A stretch of DNA of 64,000 nucleotides from Adiantum capillus-veneris (GCA_014529385.2 CM043945.1:90869967-90933966); one strand, 5' to 3'. Counted from the first letter of the stretch, positions 45,765 through 57,222 are shown. Numbers and translations are program-made. Notes: generated by a model not told the origin, from the sequence alone.

Positions 45765-47455
45765 CCTTATCACTATTGTAAGTACACCATTCAAGAAAGA
45801 AGATTGGTGGTTCAGTAACCAATGAGGGAGCCTAAATCAAACGAGTCCTACGACGGGCCAGAGACGCCAAGAAAATAGACTTAGCAGAGCCATGAGAAAA
45901 TCCTCGACCTGCTTACATTGCCACAGATCTAGGTCGAGAAGAGGAGGACTTACTGATCAAAACACTTAAGGAATTTCGAGATGTATTTTCCTGGTCGTAC
46001 AGAGATTTGAAGGGAGTGGATCCTAACATTTGTGAACATTCAATCCCTCTGAAGTCTGATGCAAAGCCAAGCAAACAACGTCCATACATGTACAATGAGA
46101 CATTCGCCAAAAGGATAAAAGAGGAGATAGACAAACTTATGGAGGCTGAATTTATTTATGAGATAGAACACACGGACTGGGTGTCCCCGATAGTGGTGGT
46201 ACCTAAGAAAAACGGGAAATTACGAGTGTGTGTAAATCTCAAGAAGGTAAACACAACAACTATAAGAGACAACTACCCTCTACCTATCACTGAACACGTC
46301 CTGGAACGAGTGGCCTATAGCTTTATGGATGGATTCTCTGGTTATAACCAATTGGGGGTCAAACTAGAAGATCAATACAAAACAACATTTGCAACAGAAT
46401 GGGGCATATATGCGTTTAGGGTAATGCCATTTGGCTTGACCAATGCTCCAGCCACATTTCAGAGATTAATGACACACGCTTTTAAAGAATACTTGCGAAA
46501 ATTCTTGGATATTTACATGGACGACTTGTGTGTCTATTCGCTATTAAGAGAAGACCATATAGATCATCTGAGAAAGGTATTCGAAAAATGCAGAACGTAT
46601 AGGATTTGCCTCAACCCAGAAAAATGCGTATTCATGGTACGACAAGGTAAAATCTTAGGCCACATAGTGTCGGCTAATGGAATTACCACTGATGAAGACA
46701 AGGTGAAGGTGGTCATAGAATTGCCAAGACCAAACACTGTACGAGAGGTACAATCATTTATGGGACATTGTGGATACTATCGACGTTTTATCTACATGTA
46801 CGCTGTAATAGCAAAACCCTTGTATAGTCTAATCACGCTCTTCATTTGGACAAATGAATGTGAGGAGTCATTCCAGAAATTAAAAGATGCATTGGTATCT
46901 GCACCAATTCTAAAAGCACCAGATTGGTCAAAGATCTTCCATGTACATGTAGATGCTTCAGCATTTGCAATAGGCTGTATACTAGCACAACCAGATGAGG
47001 GAAAGACGGATTTTCCAATCAGTTATGCTAGTAGACAACTCAACAGTGCAGAAAAGAATTATACTACCACTGAAAGAGAAGGATTGGGTATGATATATGC
47101 CGTAAAGAAATTTCGGCATTACTTACTCGCGAACAAATTCACATTCTTTGTGGATCATCAGGCACTCTTATACTTAGTAAACAAACCTTGCAAGATGGGA
47201 AGAATTGTAAGATGGTTCATTGTGTTGCTGGAGTTTGATTTTACGGTAGTGGTTAAGAAAGGAAAAACTCATCAAAGAGCAGACCACCTTTCTCGATTAC
47301 TACATGGCGAAAAAGCTACCGGAGTAGATGATGATCTCCCAGACGCATACCTGTTTAATATAGAGATGGTATCGAAATGGTCAGAGAAAATTATTCCGTT
47401 GCTGACATATGGAATGAATCTTGACGACAAACACACGGTGGAAGACATTAGACAA
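45765..47455 (+). pseudogene. pol: Element 2 reverse transcriptase and RNase H
   Basis: The open part starts at 46007, but similarity to Element 1 begins at about 45765 in other frames (VPYHY, ESYDGPE), with a frameshift near 45990. RT motifs: DWVSPIVVVPKKNGK, MDGFSGYNQL, RVMPFGLTNAPATF, and the catalytic YMDD at 46514-46525. RNase H follows with HVDASAFAIG, TTEREGLGM and FFVDHQALLYL supplying the acidic residues. Both domains appear complete. The frame runs on into the first integrase zinc domain without a stop. Confidence 0.9.
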
Positions 47456-48075
47456 GCACGAAATTACACAATGCTTGCGGGAAGAATGTACCATCATGGA
47501 AACGATGGGATTCTAAGATTGTGTATAGGCCCAGAGGAGTACAAAGCATATCTAGAGGAGGCCCACACACAAACAGGGGGATTCCATAGAGGAAATCAAA
47601 TGATGTATGCACAATTAAGAAGACTTGGAGTGTATTGGCCAGCGATGTAGCCAATTACATCAAGAAATGCGACTTTTGCACATCCAATACCACTGTGGAT
47701 TATGCCACATTATACCAAGTGACAGTAGCACCCTCATGGAGTCATGCTATTGTGGATTATTTGACTAATAAGGAGCTGCCAGGAGATTGGTCTAAAGCCA
47801 GACAAAAGGCTTTACAAATCGAAGTGAATAGGTATACCATCATTAGTGACCAATTGTATAAAAGAGGAACTGATGACCAGCTGAGGTTAGTTCCTCATGA
47901 AAATGACTACTTTCCATTATTGGAACAGGCTCATGCAGGCATAGCAGGTGGTCATTTTTCAGCAGAGAGAACCGTAAAAATCATTATGGTTGCAGGGATT
48001 TGGTGGCCGACCATGATTCAAGACGCAGTAGAATTCGTGAAAAGGTGTGATGAATGTCAACGCACTAAGGTACCA
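47456..48075 (+). pseudogene. Element 2 tandem pair of integrase-type H2C2 zinc domains
   Basis: First domain: GRMYHHGNDGILRLC, EEAHTQTGGFH, LGVYWPA, then YIKKCDFC (about 47480-47680), interrupted by TAG at 47648-47650 where Element 1 has TAT. Second domain: [45 protein letters not shown] (about 47845-48065). Both follow the H-X(3-5)-H...C-X2-C pattern that precedes the integrase core in Ty3/gypsy pol. A linker with [12 protein letters not shown] separates them. A single such domain is the rule; the duplication is unusual. Confidence 0.75.
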
Positions 48076-48957
48076 GTTAAAAGAGACGAAATTCCTTTAA
48101 GACCAATGATGAGTGCGCGAGCATTCGCTAAATGGGGATTGGACTTTGTTGGTCCTATCACTCCACCAGCGTATCATTCACAAGCACAATATATCATGGT
48201 GGCCACGGACTACATGACCAAATGGGTGGAAGAAAAGCCACAATGAAAGCAGACGCTAGAACCACGACACAATTCTTATATGAATATGTGTTTACACGTT
48301 ATGGCCTTCCAATCGAGCTGGTAAGTGATAGAGGGACACACTTTGTAAATGAAGTTATCCAACATCTCTTAAATGAGTTTTTGGTAATTCATCGCAAATC
48401 TGCACCCTATCATCCACAAGCCAATGGCCAAGCGGAAGCGACCAACAAAGTATTGTGCACGGTTCTCACGAAACTGGTTAGTGAAACAAGAACAGATTGG
48501 GATCAGATGCTCTATTCGGCATTGTGGGCTTATCGAGTTGCATATAAAACAACACTCAATGCTACACCATCTAATATGGTTTATGGGTTAAATGCAATAT
48601 TGCCTATTGACTTTTTGATCCCCACACTAAGGGTAGCAAAACAGTTGGACTGGACGGGGCATGAACTTTCAGAGCGGTTAGAGGACCTTGAAAAATTAGA
48701 TGAGTTATGACTCAACGTTGTAGCGGCCATCTATGCAAAAAAAAGACAACAGAAAGAGTTTTTTGACAAACATGTCAAGAACAAGGACTTTAAAACGGGC
48801 GACTATGTCTTAGTATACACCCTTAAACAACATGCCAAAAAGATAAAGAAAAGGGGCATGGGACCTTATTTGATCCAAGAAATATCGTTCAGCGGAGCAG
48901 TAAAACTGTCAACACTAGATGGAAAAGAAATGCCCAACTGGATTAGTGGGTGTCGTT
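48076..48957 (+). pseudogene. Element 2 integrase core and C-terminal domain
   Basis: The catalytic residues are visible: D in VATDYMTKW (about 48206), D in LVSDRGTHF (about 48327), E in NGQAEATNK (about 48435). A one-base loss near 48225 shifts the frame, and a TGA at 48708-48710 falls where Element 1 has a leucine codon. The C-terminal part (QHAKKIKKRGMGPY, GKEMPNWISGC) is in frame 48858-49874, continuous with the second protease. No chromodomain is seen. Confidence 0.87.
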
Positions 48958-49874
48958 TAAAAAAATATCATCTCCCTTTAACACCGGAAATGTTGTTTCA
49001 ACTGCATTATGGAAAAACATATAGACAGGAACAACAACGCATTCAAGACCAGGCACAACAAGAAGCAAAGGAACGGATTGCTAAACGAAAGCAGTTTCTC
49101 AGGACAATAAACATGGTCACCCCAATGATGACTGACGAATATCCTCTTTCAACATCCCAAACAATCGAAGCGGATATACAAAGCGACGAATTAGAAAAGA
49201 CCATGACAGACCTTAGGGCTCAGGACGATAGCATCATCAACGACTTGGAAGATACATGGTGTAGTCCTTACATAAAAGCTTATGCAGGCACAAAACAAGT
49301 TGAAATCTATGCATTGCTTGACACTGGAGCAAAAATGAATGTCATCAGCTTTGAGCTCTTTCAGAAACTTGGACCAATGAAGACGATTCCAAAGACACAC
49401 ATGTTGAAAGTAGCGTCGGGTAATGAGGTGACCACGATGTGGTCTATTATAATACCAATCACAGTGCAGGCACACCTGTACACTACAAAATTCCATGTAC
49501 TGCCACCAAGTAGGTCAGCAACTCCGTGTATCTTAGCAGTGTCATGGATGAAAGCTAACAGGGTATTCATTGATTTGGATACGAATGAGGCACTGTTCAG
49601 AAAGGAAAACTTTTCAGAACCCTTCTTATCATATAACCAATTCATCTCAAGGAGGAAACAAAAGTCAATACAACCACAAAAATCTGTCCAACAACAAACA
49701 AAGTTTACAAGTCCAGCAACGTCTTATCAAAAATCAGCAACCATGCAGGGAACCAGGCAAGTTTGGGTACGGCGTACAGAGCTGTCCGAGGCACAATTAC
49801 ATCAAAAGCGGCAATACAAAGTGTGGATAAGGTGCGACAGCCTAATTCCTATAAAAGAGGAGTTTGAAGAATAG
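48958..49874 (+). pseudogene. Element 2 second retropepsin and basic tail after integrase
   Basis: In frame with the integrase C-terminus comes a QEQQRIQDQAQQEAKER helix-like link, then a second aspartic protease: VEIYALLDTGAKMNVIS (catalytic Asp at 49320-49322, DTG), TTKFHVLPPS and CILAVSWMKANRVFIDLD. The ALLDTGA...N-I-S start and the ILA-SWM...F-ID end are the two diagnostic retropepsin segments. It is quite different in sequence from protease 1. The tail that follows is basic, with QVWVRRT and KVWIRC motifs. The domain is uninterrupted from 48711 to the stop at 49872, and a decayed counterpart exists in Element 1. Known plant Ty3/gypsy elements have one protease, upstream of RT. Confidence 0.8.
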
Positions 49875-50332
49875 ACACAACACCGAAAGCCAGCAAATCT
49901 TCAAAGAAACATAGTCAATCTGTCAAATACGCAACGAACTATATTGGTATGGAGGCCAAAAGTGCCAATTCAAAACGAGCCAACAACAAAAGAAGGGCGG
50001 ACAAAGATGACAATCGTGCAGCTATCTACAACCGTCAAGGTCAAGCAACATCATACAAACAGCACGAGGAAACAAACATACGATCTAAGTGGGCCATCGA
50101 CAGAGCCAGTATTGTATGCTTATTTCAAACGGCTGATGTTTCTGCCAAGCTGCCGTCTCCAGACATTTGAAGAAGCATTTTACACGGGCTTCTTCATGTA
50201 TAAGTCAAAACATTTTCGCCCATTAATGGCAAGTGACTCTATGCGCTATGATGCGTTTCAACAGCAAATCACTCAAGAAAGGCGACAACGACAATAAAGA
50301 CAAAGACGATCATGTTGTGGTAGACATGAACT
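49875..50332 (+). pseudogene. Element 2 remnant of tail and ORF3 C-terminus
   Basis: Frame 49944-50297 begins with a further Trp motif (LVWRPKVP) and then reads YDLSGPSTEPVLYA, RLMFLPSCRLQTFEEAFYTGF. This matches the last 60-70 codons of ORF3 in Element 1 (YDLSGQPSHEVIHA, LPSYHLQAFEEAFYTGF). Everything between the pol tail and that point, about 6.5 kb in Element 1, is missing here. Element 2 therefore descends from an ancestor with ORF3 and carries an internal deletion. Confidence 0.75.
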
Positions 50333-50345
50333 AGGAGGGGGGGAG
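50333..50345 (+). promoter_or_regulatory. Element 2 polypurine tract
   Basis: AGGAGGGGGGGAG directly abuts the 3' LTR. Confidence 0.92.
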
Positions 50346-50613
50346 TGTTGGAGCCTCATTGGTCCAACTATTGTAATGATCCCATTTGTAAAGCATATCA
50401 AATTCCATTTTTTATGTCAAAGACGTCTTATCAGTTTGATCCATTCGTCTGGATTATGTAAATATTAGTCAGTTAGTCAGGACTCAGAATTATTCCCATC
50501 ATGAGCAAGAGAACCCCATGTACATTTTTTGAGCTAAGGTGACTAAAGTATAAAAGTCACCTTAGAACCATTTTTTGAATAACATTTGCATTAATCCTGT
50601 GTCGTACGAGTCT

Positions 50614-50646
<33 letters not shown>

Positions 50647-51273
50647 TGAGTGTGTCTTATCCTCTTCGCTACGCGCTTCTCCCTCACCGGATTCACGACG
50701 CGACCACACCACCGCGATAGTCTCTCCGAGAGCTACGCGCCCACGCCACGCATTCGCCGTTTCGAGTTGATCGCGATCGATTCTTCCTCGAGCTTGTTTT
50801 GCTTGTAAGTAGCACAAACGGTGTCTGTTTTCAATAATCAAGTGCTTCATGGAATGAGAAAGAGATTAGCTACACATAGATACTGATAAACTTAAGTTTC
50901 GCCCACTTTTGGATTATGACATGTTGGTCTATCGCGACAGCATTCGAGATAGCTAGGGTTCAAATCTGGTGAGATTAGACTTATAGGTAAGTATGTCCTA
51001 GAGAGAGGATGGTGCCTAGTAAGTTTGATGCGATTCTGAGTTCATTGGATGTGTAAATTGTGTTGTGAGAGTTAAGGGATAGGGTGGGTTGCATTCTACC
51101 AGGGTTAGTGATTGATGCATCATAAAAGTGTGTATGTGTAGATTGGTCTCAGCCTGACAAGCTAACGAGATTGCCTACGTGCACCTATGGGTTAGTCATG
51201 TCATCGGATGATAAGTATGTTGTCTGTGTCGTGCTCGTGAGTATGAACAAGGGAGTAGTTAAGCCCTAAAACA
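50346..51273 (+). repeat. Element 2 3' LTR (928 bp)
   Basis: It starts TGTTGGAGCC and ends CTAAAACA, followed by the target duplication TATGG. It is nearly identical to the 5' LTR apart from the shorter GA run, with the same TATA inverted repeat and palindrome half-site (50937-50948). Confidence 0.95.
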
Positions 51274-51278
51274 TATGG

Positions 51279-52770
51279 TTAGTGAGATGAGTGAACTAAA
51301 GTGAGCTAAAGGGAGAGAAGGAAAGAGGAAAAGAGAGATAGAGGAAAGGGTGTTACCAGAGATCTCTCCAAGCCCAGGATAGTTGTGCATAGTCCACATA
51401 AGGATTTCCCTCACTTGGGCCTCTCTCCCCCCCTTTGCAAGTGAGACATCGACAACAGGAATGCCTCTCCATAACTCCTCCAACTCCTCGATGAGGGGCT
51501 CGAGGTAAATGTCAATATTTGACACTTTGTACTTCCCTGGCACAAGCAAGGAAAGAAGTATATTGCCCTTCTTGGTTGTCTCCCATGTTGGAATATTGTA
51601 GTTGATGATCACCACAGGCCAACTGCTCCATGAAGTAGACTTAGTGCCGAAGGGGTTGACACCATCACTCGCTAACCCAAGCCTCAAGTGTCGAGGCTCC
51701 AACCCAAACTCTGGTCATTGAGTTTCGATGTGCCTCCATGCAGGTGAATCGGTAGGGACACACATCATTCCATCATTTGAGTGATGGTTTGCGTGCCATG
51801 CGAGAAGCTCCACAATAGACCTGCTTTTAAACATGCGTTGGATGCGAGGAATTAATGGAAAATGTCTCAATACCTTGCGGGGTAGGTGTGCCCCACTCAC
51901 TCCTGTCTTGTATCATGCCTCCCCGCACACGGGACATGAGGTAGCATGTGCATGCTCATTGCGATATAGCGTGCAATCATTGACGCATGCATGGATGCGC
52001 TCATACTCCATTCCAAGTGCAATGACATACCATCTAGCTTGTCGACGACGATCTGGAGGCATGTGGTGATCTTCTGGTAACATTTTGCCCATCAAACTAC
52101 AACAAACATGCATATCAGTATAATTCCTAGAAGATGACACCATAAAGAGAGAGGGAGAGAGTATATAAAAGCCACATTCCATACTTACAGAAGTAGTGCA
52201 TCGACACTTGCATTACTCCAACCTAATTTTCCTTGCAAGTTGAGTACTTCCAACGATGCTCGAAGCACCGAGTACCGTACACCGTCGTAAAGAGGTGTTT
52301 GGGCACTTGTCATTAATCTATCCTCCGTTTCGGCAGCCCGTTTAGTGCCAAACTGACAATCCTCCTCGCACACGTCACACTCATGAGCTAGTAACTCATT
52401 ACACATGTCGAACATGTGCTCATCCTCTACCTGAAAGTGCGATGAAGACGCCATAGGAGCTACCGACAATGGGAGGATCACCATGCGGTGCACCCAAATC
52501 GCCCAGTCGCTCTTGCCTCTGCTGTTCGGCCTTGCGTGCTGGTGCACCACTACCAAACATAGACCAATGGGGCACCACCTCAAGCGACGGGTGAGTCGCG
52601 CTATCATCTCTCCGAGCGCTTTTCCGAGGATGCCAAAGCCCTTCATTCTCCACATGCTCCAAATCAATGCGCCTCAAGCGAGGGATTGTCCTTTTGCACT
52701 TGGTGCAAGGACAAGGTAGTTTCTCCTTGAGCCAACGATCTCGCTCTGGGCAAGGTGGTATTCCGCCATC
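51279..52770 (-). pseudogene. CACTA transposase, minus-strand copy, 5' part
   Basis: Read leftwards from about 52770, this carries the same gene as 34440-35910: a transposase-associated Cys region (PCTKCKRTIP-like, about 52720), the acidic EDEHMFDMC block, GKMLPEDHHMPPDRR, YERIHACVNDCTLYRNE, SCPVCGEA, VLRHFPLIPRIQ, LGLASDGVNPFG, WPVVIINYNIP and EPLIEELEELW. It is better preserved than the plus copy in the CVNDC region. Lesions include a TGA where the plus copy has TGG (rightmost QW of HIETQW, about 51719) and a shift near 51905. The gene is then split in its intron by Element 2. No CACTA terminus was found to the right. Confidence 0.85.
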
Positions 52771-53100
52771 ATCTTTAGAAGCTCAACCTAATCAAAGCTC
52801 AACCGCGCTACAAAGAAAGAGGTAAACACAAAAGCACATCCCCTCTCTTTCCCTTTTGTTTTCTACTACTACACACACACACACACGCGCGCGCGCGCAT
52901 ACACATACACGCATAAATCCAAAACAAATAGAGAAAATAGAGAATCCAACATATCTCATTCATTAGGAAATGGCTGCTTTGCACGGGTTGTTTGAAATGG
53001 TTGCTTTGCTAAGCATGTTTGAAAATGTTTGATTTGCTACGCATGTTTGTAAATGATTGATTTGTTAGGCACGGTTTGGAAATGATTGTTAAATAGAAAT
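52771..53100. other. Spacer with AC/GC tract and a 28-bp minisatellite
   Basis: (AC)n(GC)n at about 52871-52898 is a purine-pyrimidine alternation that can form Z-DNA. At 52972-53087 there are four imperfect tandem units of 28-29 bp containing TTGCTTTGCTA-GCATGTTTGAAAAT. No gene is seen. Confidence 0.7.
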
Positions 53101-53101
53101 G

Positions 53102-53781
<680 letters not shown>

Positions 53782-53835
53782 GTTCTATTATCGTCCTGGG
53801 AGGTCAAATATGACCTATGGGACCAAATGAACATG

Positions 53836-56800
53836 TCACGTGGTGTGAGTGGAGTTCATAAGTGACTCTCGATGCTCAAAAATGGCTGAAATGAGCGTCG
53901 CAATAGAGAGTCCACATCGTGGTTGGGAGAGGAAGGTATGTAGGGAGAGCTCATGGCTGAATATATGGGGAAAAGAGGACCTAATGTGGTCAAAAGCTGA
54001 GCACTCAAGTAGTGTGTGGTACTCACTCTCTCGCACTTGACGAGGGCATAAGGTGCAAAGTCGATGACACTCCTCGCCAGTGCCCCAACGTCCTGTCTCG
54101 CAGCGTAGAGAATGGGAGCTAAGACGAATGGAGGCAATGGTGCGGATCGCACTCAACGGGATGGGCTCAAGGATGTAGGAATGGGTTCGGTTACCTCGTT
54201 CCAAGAAGAAGAGAGATTTGTAGTTTGGGGCAACGTGTGTGGTGTAATGGCTGAAGCGAGAACCTCCAGATTTCTCCCAAGCCATGATACATTGGCGTTG
54301 TAAGAAGGCCTCATTAACTTGGGAGTCGATCGACGCATCCTTGACCAAGTGACATGCATCCCATCTTCCAAACCATTTCTTGATATCAAGCATCCACCCC
54401 GAACTTAGTATTTTGCTCTTGCATGTCTTTTGAACCTTTTGACTTGCTTCATATGCGATTCTAGGAAGTCGATGCAAAGGGCTACGTTGTGTCTTACGCA
54501 TGTACTCCACAACCCTTTCCATGCCCAAGACCTCAATGGGAAGCGATCCGGACTCAAGAAGTAAGAGCATGTAGGGTGTTTGTGTCTTGACTTGGAGAAA
54601 GTTGGTGAGAAAACGCTTTTGGACATTCTCAAACTCTTTCCAAGTAGACTTCCCGATGCTTCCACCCCACACCTCCACTCCATAAAGAAGCACCGGTGTC
54701 ACCAATGTGTCAAAGAGGTACTTTTTGAGAGCCCAACACTTGATCTCTCCTGCATTGCACATGTTCTCAAATGCATAATAAGCCCTCTTTCCGGCTTCCA
54801 AGCGACGCATTGCACAATCCTTCCATTTATGATTGGATGGAACCTCAAGGCCAAGGTACTTGAAGTGATCTACCACTTCAAGTTTCTCATTGTTGTATAC
54901 AATGCATGGATTTTCGTCATTGAGGGTCTTTACAAGCATAACCTTGGTTTTGGATCCATTCACGATCAGCCCGCTATGTAGGCAAAAGCGTTCCAAGACA
55001 CTCATAAGCTTTTGTGCATCTTCTAAGGTATGTGCCAAGAGCACTACATCATCGGCATAAAGCAAAAGCATGATCACCGCATTTCCAATCTTAACCTCTT
55101 CTATGCCTTCTTGCTGCATAAAATCAAGAACCATGTATTCCAATTCATCAATGAGTAGCCCAAAGAGGGTTGGGGAAAGTGGGCATCCTTGTTTGACACC
55201 AATAGTGCTTGCAAAAAATTCTGAAATTCCATCTCCCATACGTAATCGACATATCACTTTTTGGTAGATGCGAAAGACTGCATGCATAAATTCTCTCGGC
55301 ACTTGAAGGCTTTGCATACGTCTCCAAAGATTTCCTCGCGGTACCATGTCAAAAGCTTTCTTGAAATCCACAAAGCAACAATACAACTTTTTTCCTTTCA
55401 ATCGAGACGCTTCCATAAGAACTCGAAGAGTGACAAGGTGATCAATAGTGCTATGATGCTTTCGAAAACCTCCTTGGCCAAGCGCACGTTTGCCATTCTT
55501 TTCAGCCCATTCACTTATCTTCATCTCCATGATACATCCAAATAACTTTGCCATCAAAGAACCAACCATTATAGTGCGATAGTTGTTCACATTGTTTACA
55601 TCTCCTCCTTTGTGCAAAGGTTTGATCCAATTTGCACTCCAATCGTGAGGCATGCCATACTGAAGTGCAAGGTTAAACATATCGCATATCCAATATCGTG
55701 TTTTCTTGCTTGTCCATTTAATCATTTCAGCCTTGACACCTTGAAGGTCACCTGCCTTGCGAGTAGCAAGTTTCTCAAGCGCGCGGCATACATCTTCAAT
55801 GGTAAAGAAGGGAGACATAAATGGAAGGGAGCTACAACCCTCCATCTTATCAACATTGGGTTGCTCATAGAGGTTCTTACAATGCATATACATATCCTCA
55901 AGAGTCAAGTCACCAAAGCTCTCAACGCGCTTGCCTTTTAGATTTTGCCAAAACTTGCCACATGCATGTGCTTTCTCTTGTGCTAAAAGAAGTTGTTTTT
56001 CGACTTCCCACCTTCTCCTCTTCTTTTGAACAAGTGCTTTGTATGTGTGTGAACATTCCAAGTAAACTTCCTTGTCTTTGATTGCATCCAATCTTAGCAA
56101 GTGTTTTCGGGCTTGACTACATTCCATGTCAAACCATTTCTTCTTGGTGCTACCCTTCTTAGACCTTTTGCAAGACATGTGTTTCGCCGAAAAGCATTCC
56201 TTCGCACAAGAGAAAATTACTTCTTTGAAAACTTTCCACTTGCATTCTAATGTTGGGCTCCCTTGATGCTCTATCATGCTTAACATTTGGTCCACCATAT
56301 CAGCATATATAAGTGCTCGTTTGAAGTCTAGACGTAGGTACAAATGATTCACATCATGATTGGAGGCTACATGCTCGGGCCGTTTACCACACTTGAGGTC
56401 AATACATAACATCCTATGATCCGATTCCGGATTCCATTCACCAAGTGTAAAGCTTTGTATACATTCTAGAGTGGCTTCTGAGAACAACATATAGTCAATC
56501 ACGCTAGCACCATTGTGCTTTCTACATGTAAAGTCATTGGTGCCTTGCCATAGAGATACACCATTTGCAATGAGCATTCCGGTACTATTGCACATATGTA
56601 GAAGTGACTTTCCATAGTGATCCACTTCTTTTGCATCATTAGAACTTCGATTATACATGTATGAGTCATCCACTCTTCTTGATACATGCGGCATGTCGAC
56701 TTGTTGTGTGTCGTGTTGTAACATATTTGTGCGAGCATTCATGTCTCCAAAAACAATGACTTCACCTTGATCCTTGTAATAAGCAATGTCTTCCTCTAGT

Positions 56801-57216
56801 TCAACAAAGGGCTGATCTCTATCCATATTCAAGCGAGCATAAAAGTTGGAGTCATAGTGAGGAATGTAGCAGCCGGCCACAAACATGACTTGACCATTTG
56901 GTGGGCTGATTTTCAGCCATAAGTAGCGTTTATACTTATCTTCTTTGACAATGGAAACATCTTTCAAACCCTTTTTGGTCATACATGCTATGCCTCCTTG
57001 GCCTCTTCGTTGCTTTGCATTTTTGGCCCACATCAAAGAATGTACATCGTATTTGTCAAATCCAAGAATTCGTTGCGCATCATGCTCCCATGTTTCGACA
57101 AGAAGTATCACATCGGAGTCATTGGTAAGCTCATCAATGCCAATTCCCGCATTCCATGGATACCCGTTACAATTCCAAAAGCTTATTCGCAAGCGTGAGT
57201 TGGTCTCATAGATCAT
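53836..57216 (-). CDS. LINE ORF2: endonuclease / reverse transcriptase, 1126 aa
   Basis: It nicks target DNA and reverse-transcribes the element RNA from the nick. The N-terminal APE-type endonuclease (residues 1-270) has WNCNG (14-18), ETWEH (41-45), GDMNART (157-163) and SDH (265-267). The RT has WIKPLHKGGD (530-539), FVDFKKAFD (615-623), GVKQGCPLSP (673-682) and YADD (720-723, about 55048-55059). A C-terminal zinc knuckle C-X2-C-X9-H-X4-C is at 1054-1072. There is no RNase H domain, as is usual for L1. The ATG at 57216 is 6 bases after the ORF1 stop and in the same frame. The full length is open, so activity is possible. Confidence 0.95.
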   Translation of the reverse strand: MIYETNSRLRISFWNCNGYPWNAGIGIDELTNDSDVILLVETWEHDAQRILGFDKYDVHSLMWAKNAKQRRGQGGIACMTKKGLKDVSIVKEDKYKRYLWLKISPPNGQVMFVAGCYIPHYDSNFYARLNMDRDQPFVELEEDIAYYKDQGEVIVFGDMNARTNMLQHDTQQVDMPHVSRRVDDSYMYNRSSNDAKEVDHYGKSLLHMCNSTGMLIANGVSLWQGTNDFTCRKHNGASVIDYMLFSEATLECIQSFTLGEWNPESDHRMLCIDLKCGKRPEHVASNHDVNHLYLRLDFKRALIYADMVDQMLSMIEHQGSPTLECKWKVFKEVIFSCAKECFSAKHMSCKRSKKGSTKKKWFDMECSQARKHLLRLDAIKDKEVYLECSHTYKALVQKKRRRWEVEKQLLLAQEKAHACGKFWQNLKGKRVESFGDLTLEDMYMHCKNLYEQPNVDKMEGCSSLPFMSPFFTIEDVCRALEKLATRKAGDLQGVKAEMIKWTSKKTRYWICDMFNLALQYGMPHDWSANWIKPLHKGGDVNNVNNYRTIMVGSLMAKLFGCIMEMKISEWAEKNGKRALGQGGFRKHHSTIDHLVTLRVLMEASRLKGKKLYCCFVDFKKAFDMVPRGNLWRRMQSLQVPREFMHAVFRIYQKVICRLRMGDGISEFFASTIGVKQGCPLSPTLFGLLIDELEYMVLDFMQQEGIEEVKIGNAVIMLLLYADDVVLLAHTLEDAQKLMSVLERFCLHSGLIVNGSKTKVMLVKTLNDENPCIVYNNEKLEVVDHFKYLGLEVPSNHKWKDCAMRRLEAGKRAYYAFENMCNAGEIKCWALKKYLFDTLVTPVLLYGVEVWGGSIGKSTWKEFENVQKRFLTNFLQVKTQTPYMLLLLESGSLPIEVLGMERVVEYMRKTQRSPLHRLPRIAYEASQKVQKTCKSKILSSGWMLDIKKWFGRWDACHLVKDASIDSQVNEAFLQRQCIMAWEKSGGSRFSHYTTHVAPNYKSLFFLERGNRTHSYILEPIPLSAIRTIASIRLSSHSLRCETGRWGTGEECHRLCTLCPRQVRESEYHTLLECSAFDHIRSSFPHIFSHELSLHTFLSQPRCGLSIATLISAIFEHRESLMNSTHTT

Positions 57217-57222
57217 GTGTCC

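Larger units (their letters stand above)
38036..51273 (+). mobile_element. Element 2: 13.2-kb Ty3/gypsy LTR retrotransposon with two retropepsins
   Basis: LTRs at 38036-38985 and 50346-51273 are flanked by the target duplication TATGG (38031-38035, 51274-51278). The plus-strand CACTA copy at 35904-35920 shows the uninterrupted target (CTAACCATATGATATG), a paralogous empty site proving the insertion point in a transposase intron. Order: tRNA-Asp-type primer site, leader with palindromes, gag, protease 1, RT, RNase H, two zinc domains, integrase, protease 2, basic tail, remnant of ORF3, polypurine tract. By eye the LTRs differ at about 15 of 900 positions (near 1.7%), so it is younger than Element 1. 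At least eight stops or frameshifts still disable it. Confidence 0.95.

Noticed and set aside
52866-52900. Right terminus of the minus-strand CACTA copy
   Set aside because: I looked for TTTTGTAGTG near 52.77-53.10 kb; only CTACTACTACAC followed by an AC repeat is present, which is not the expected motif.
55612-55941. Plus-strand frames of 60-130 codons across 53.8-58.3 kb
   Set aside because: Antisense shadows of the intact LINE ORFs.
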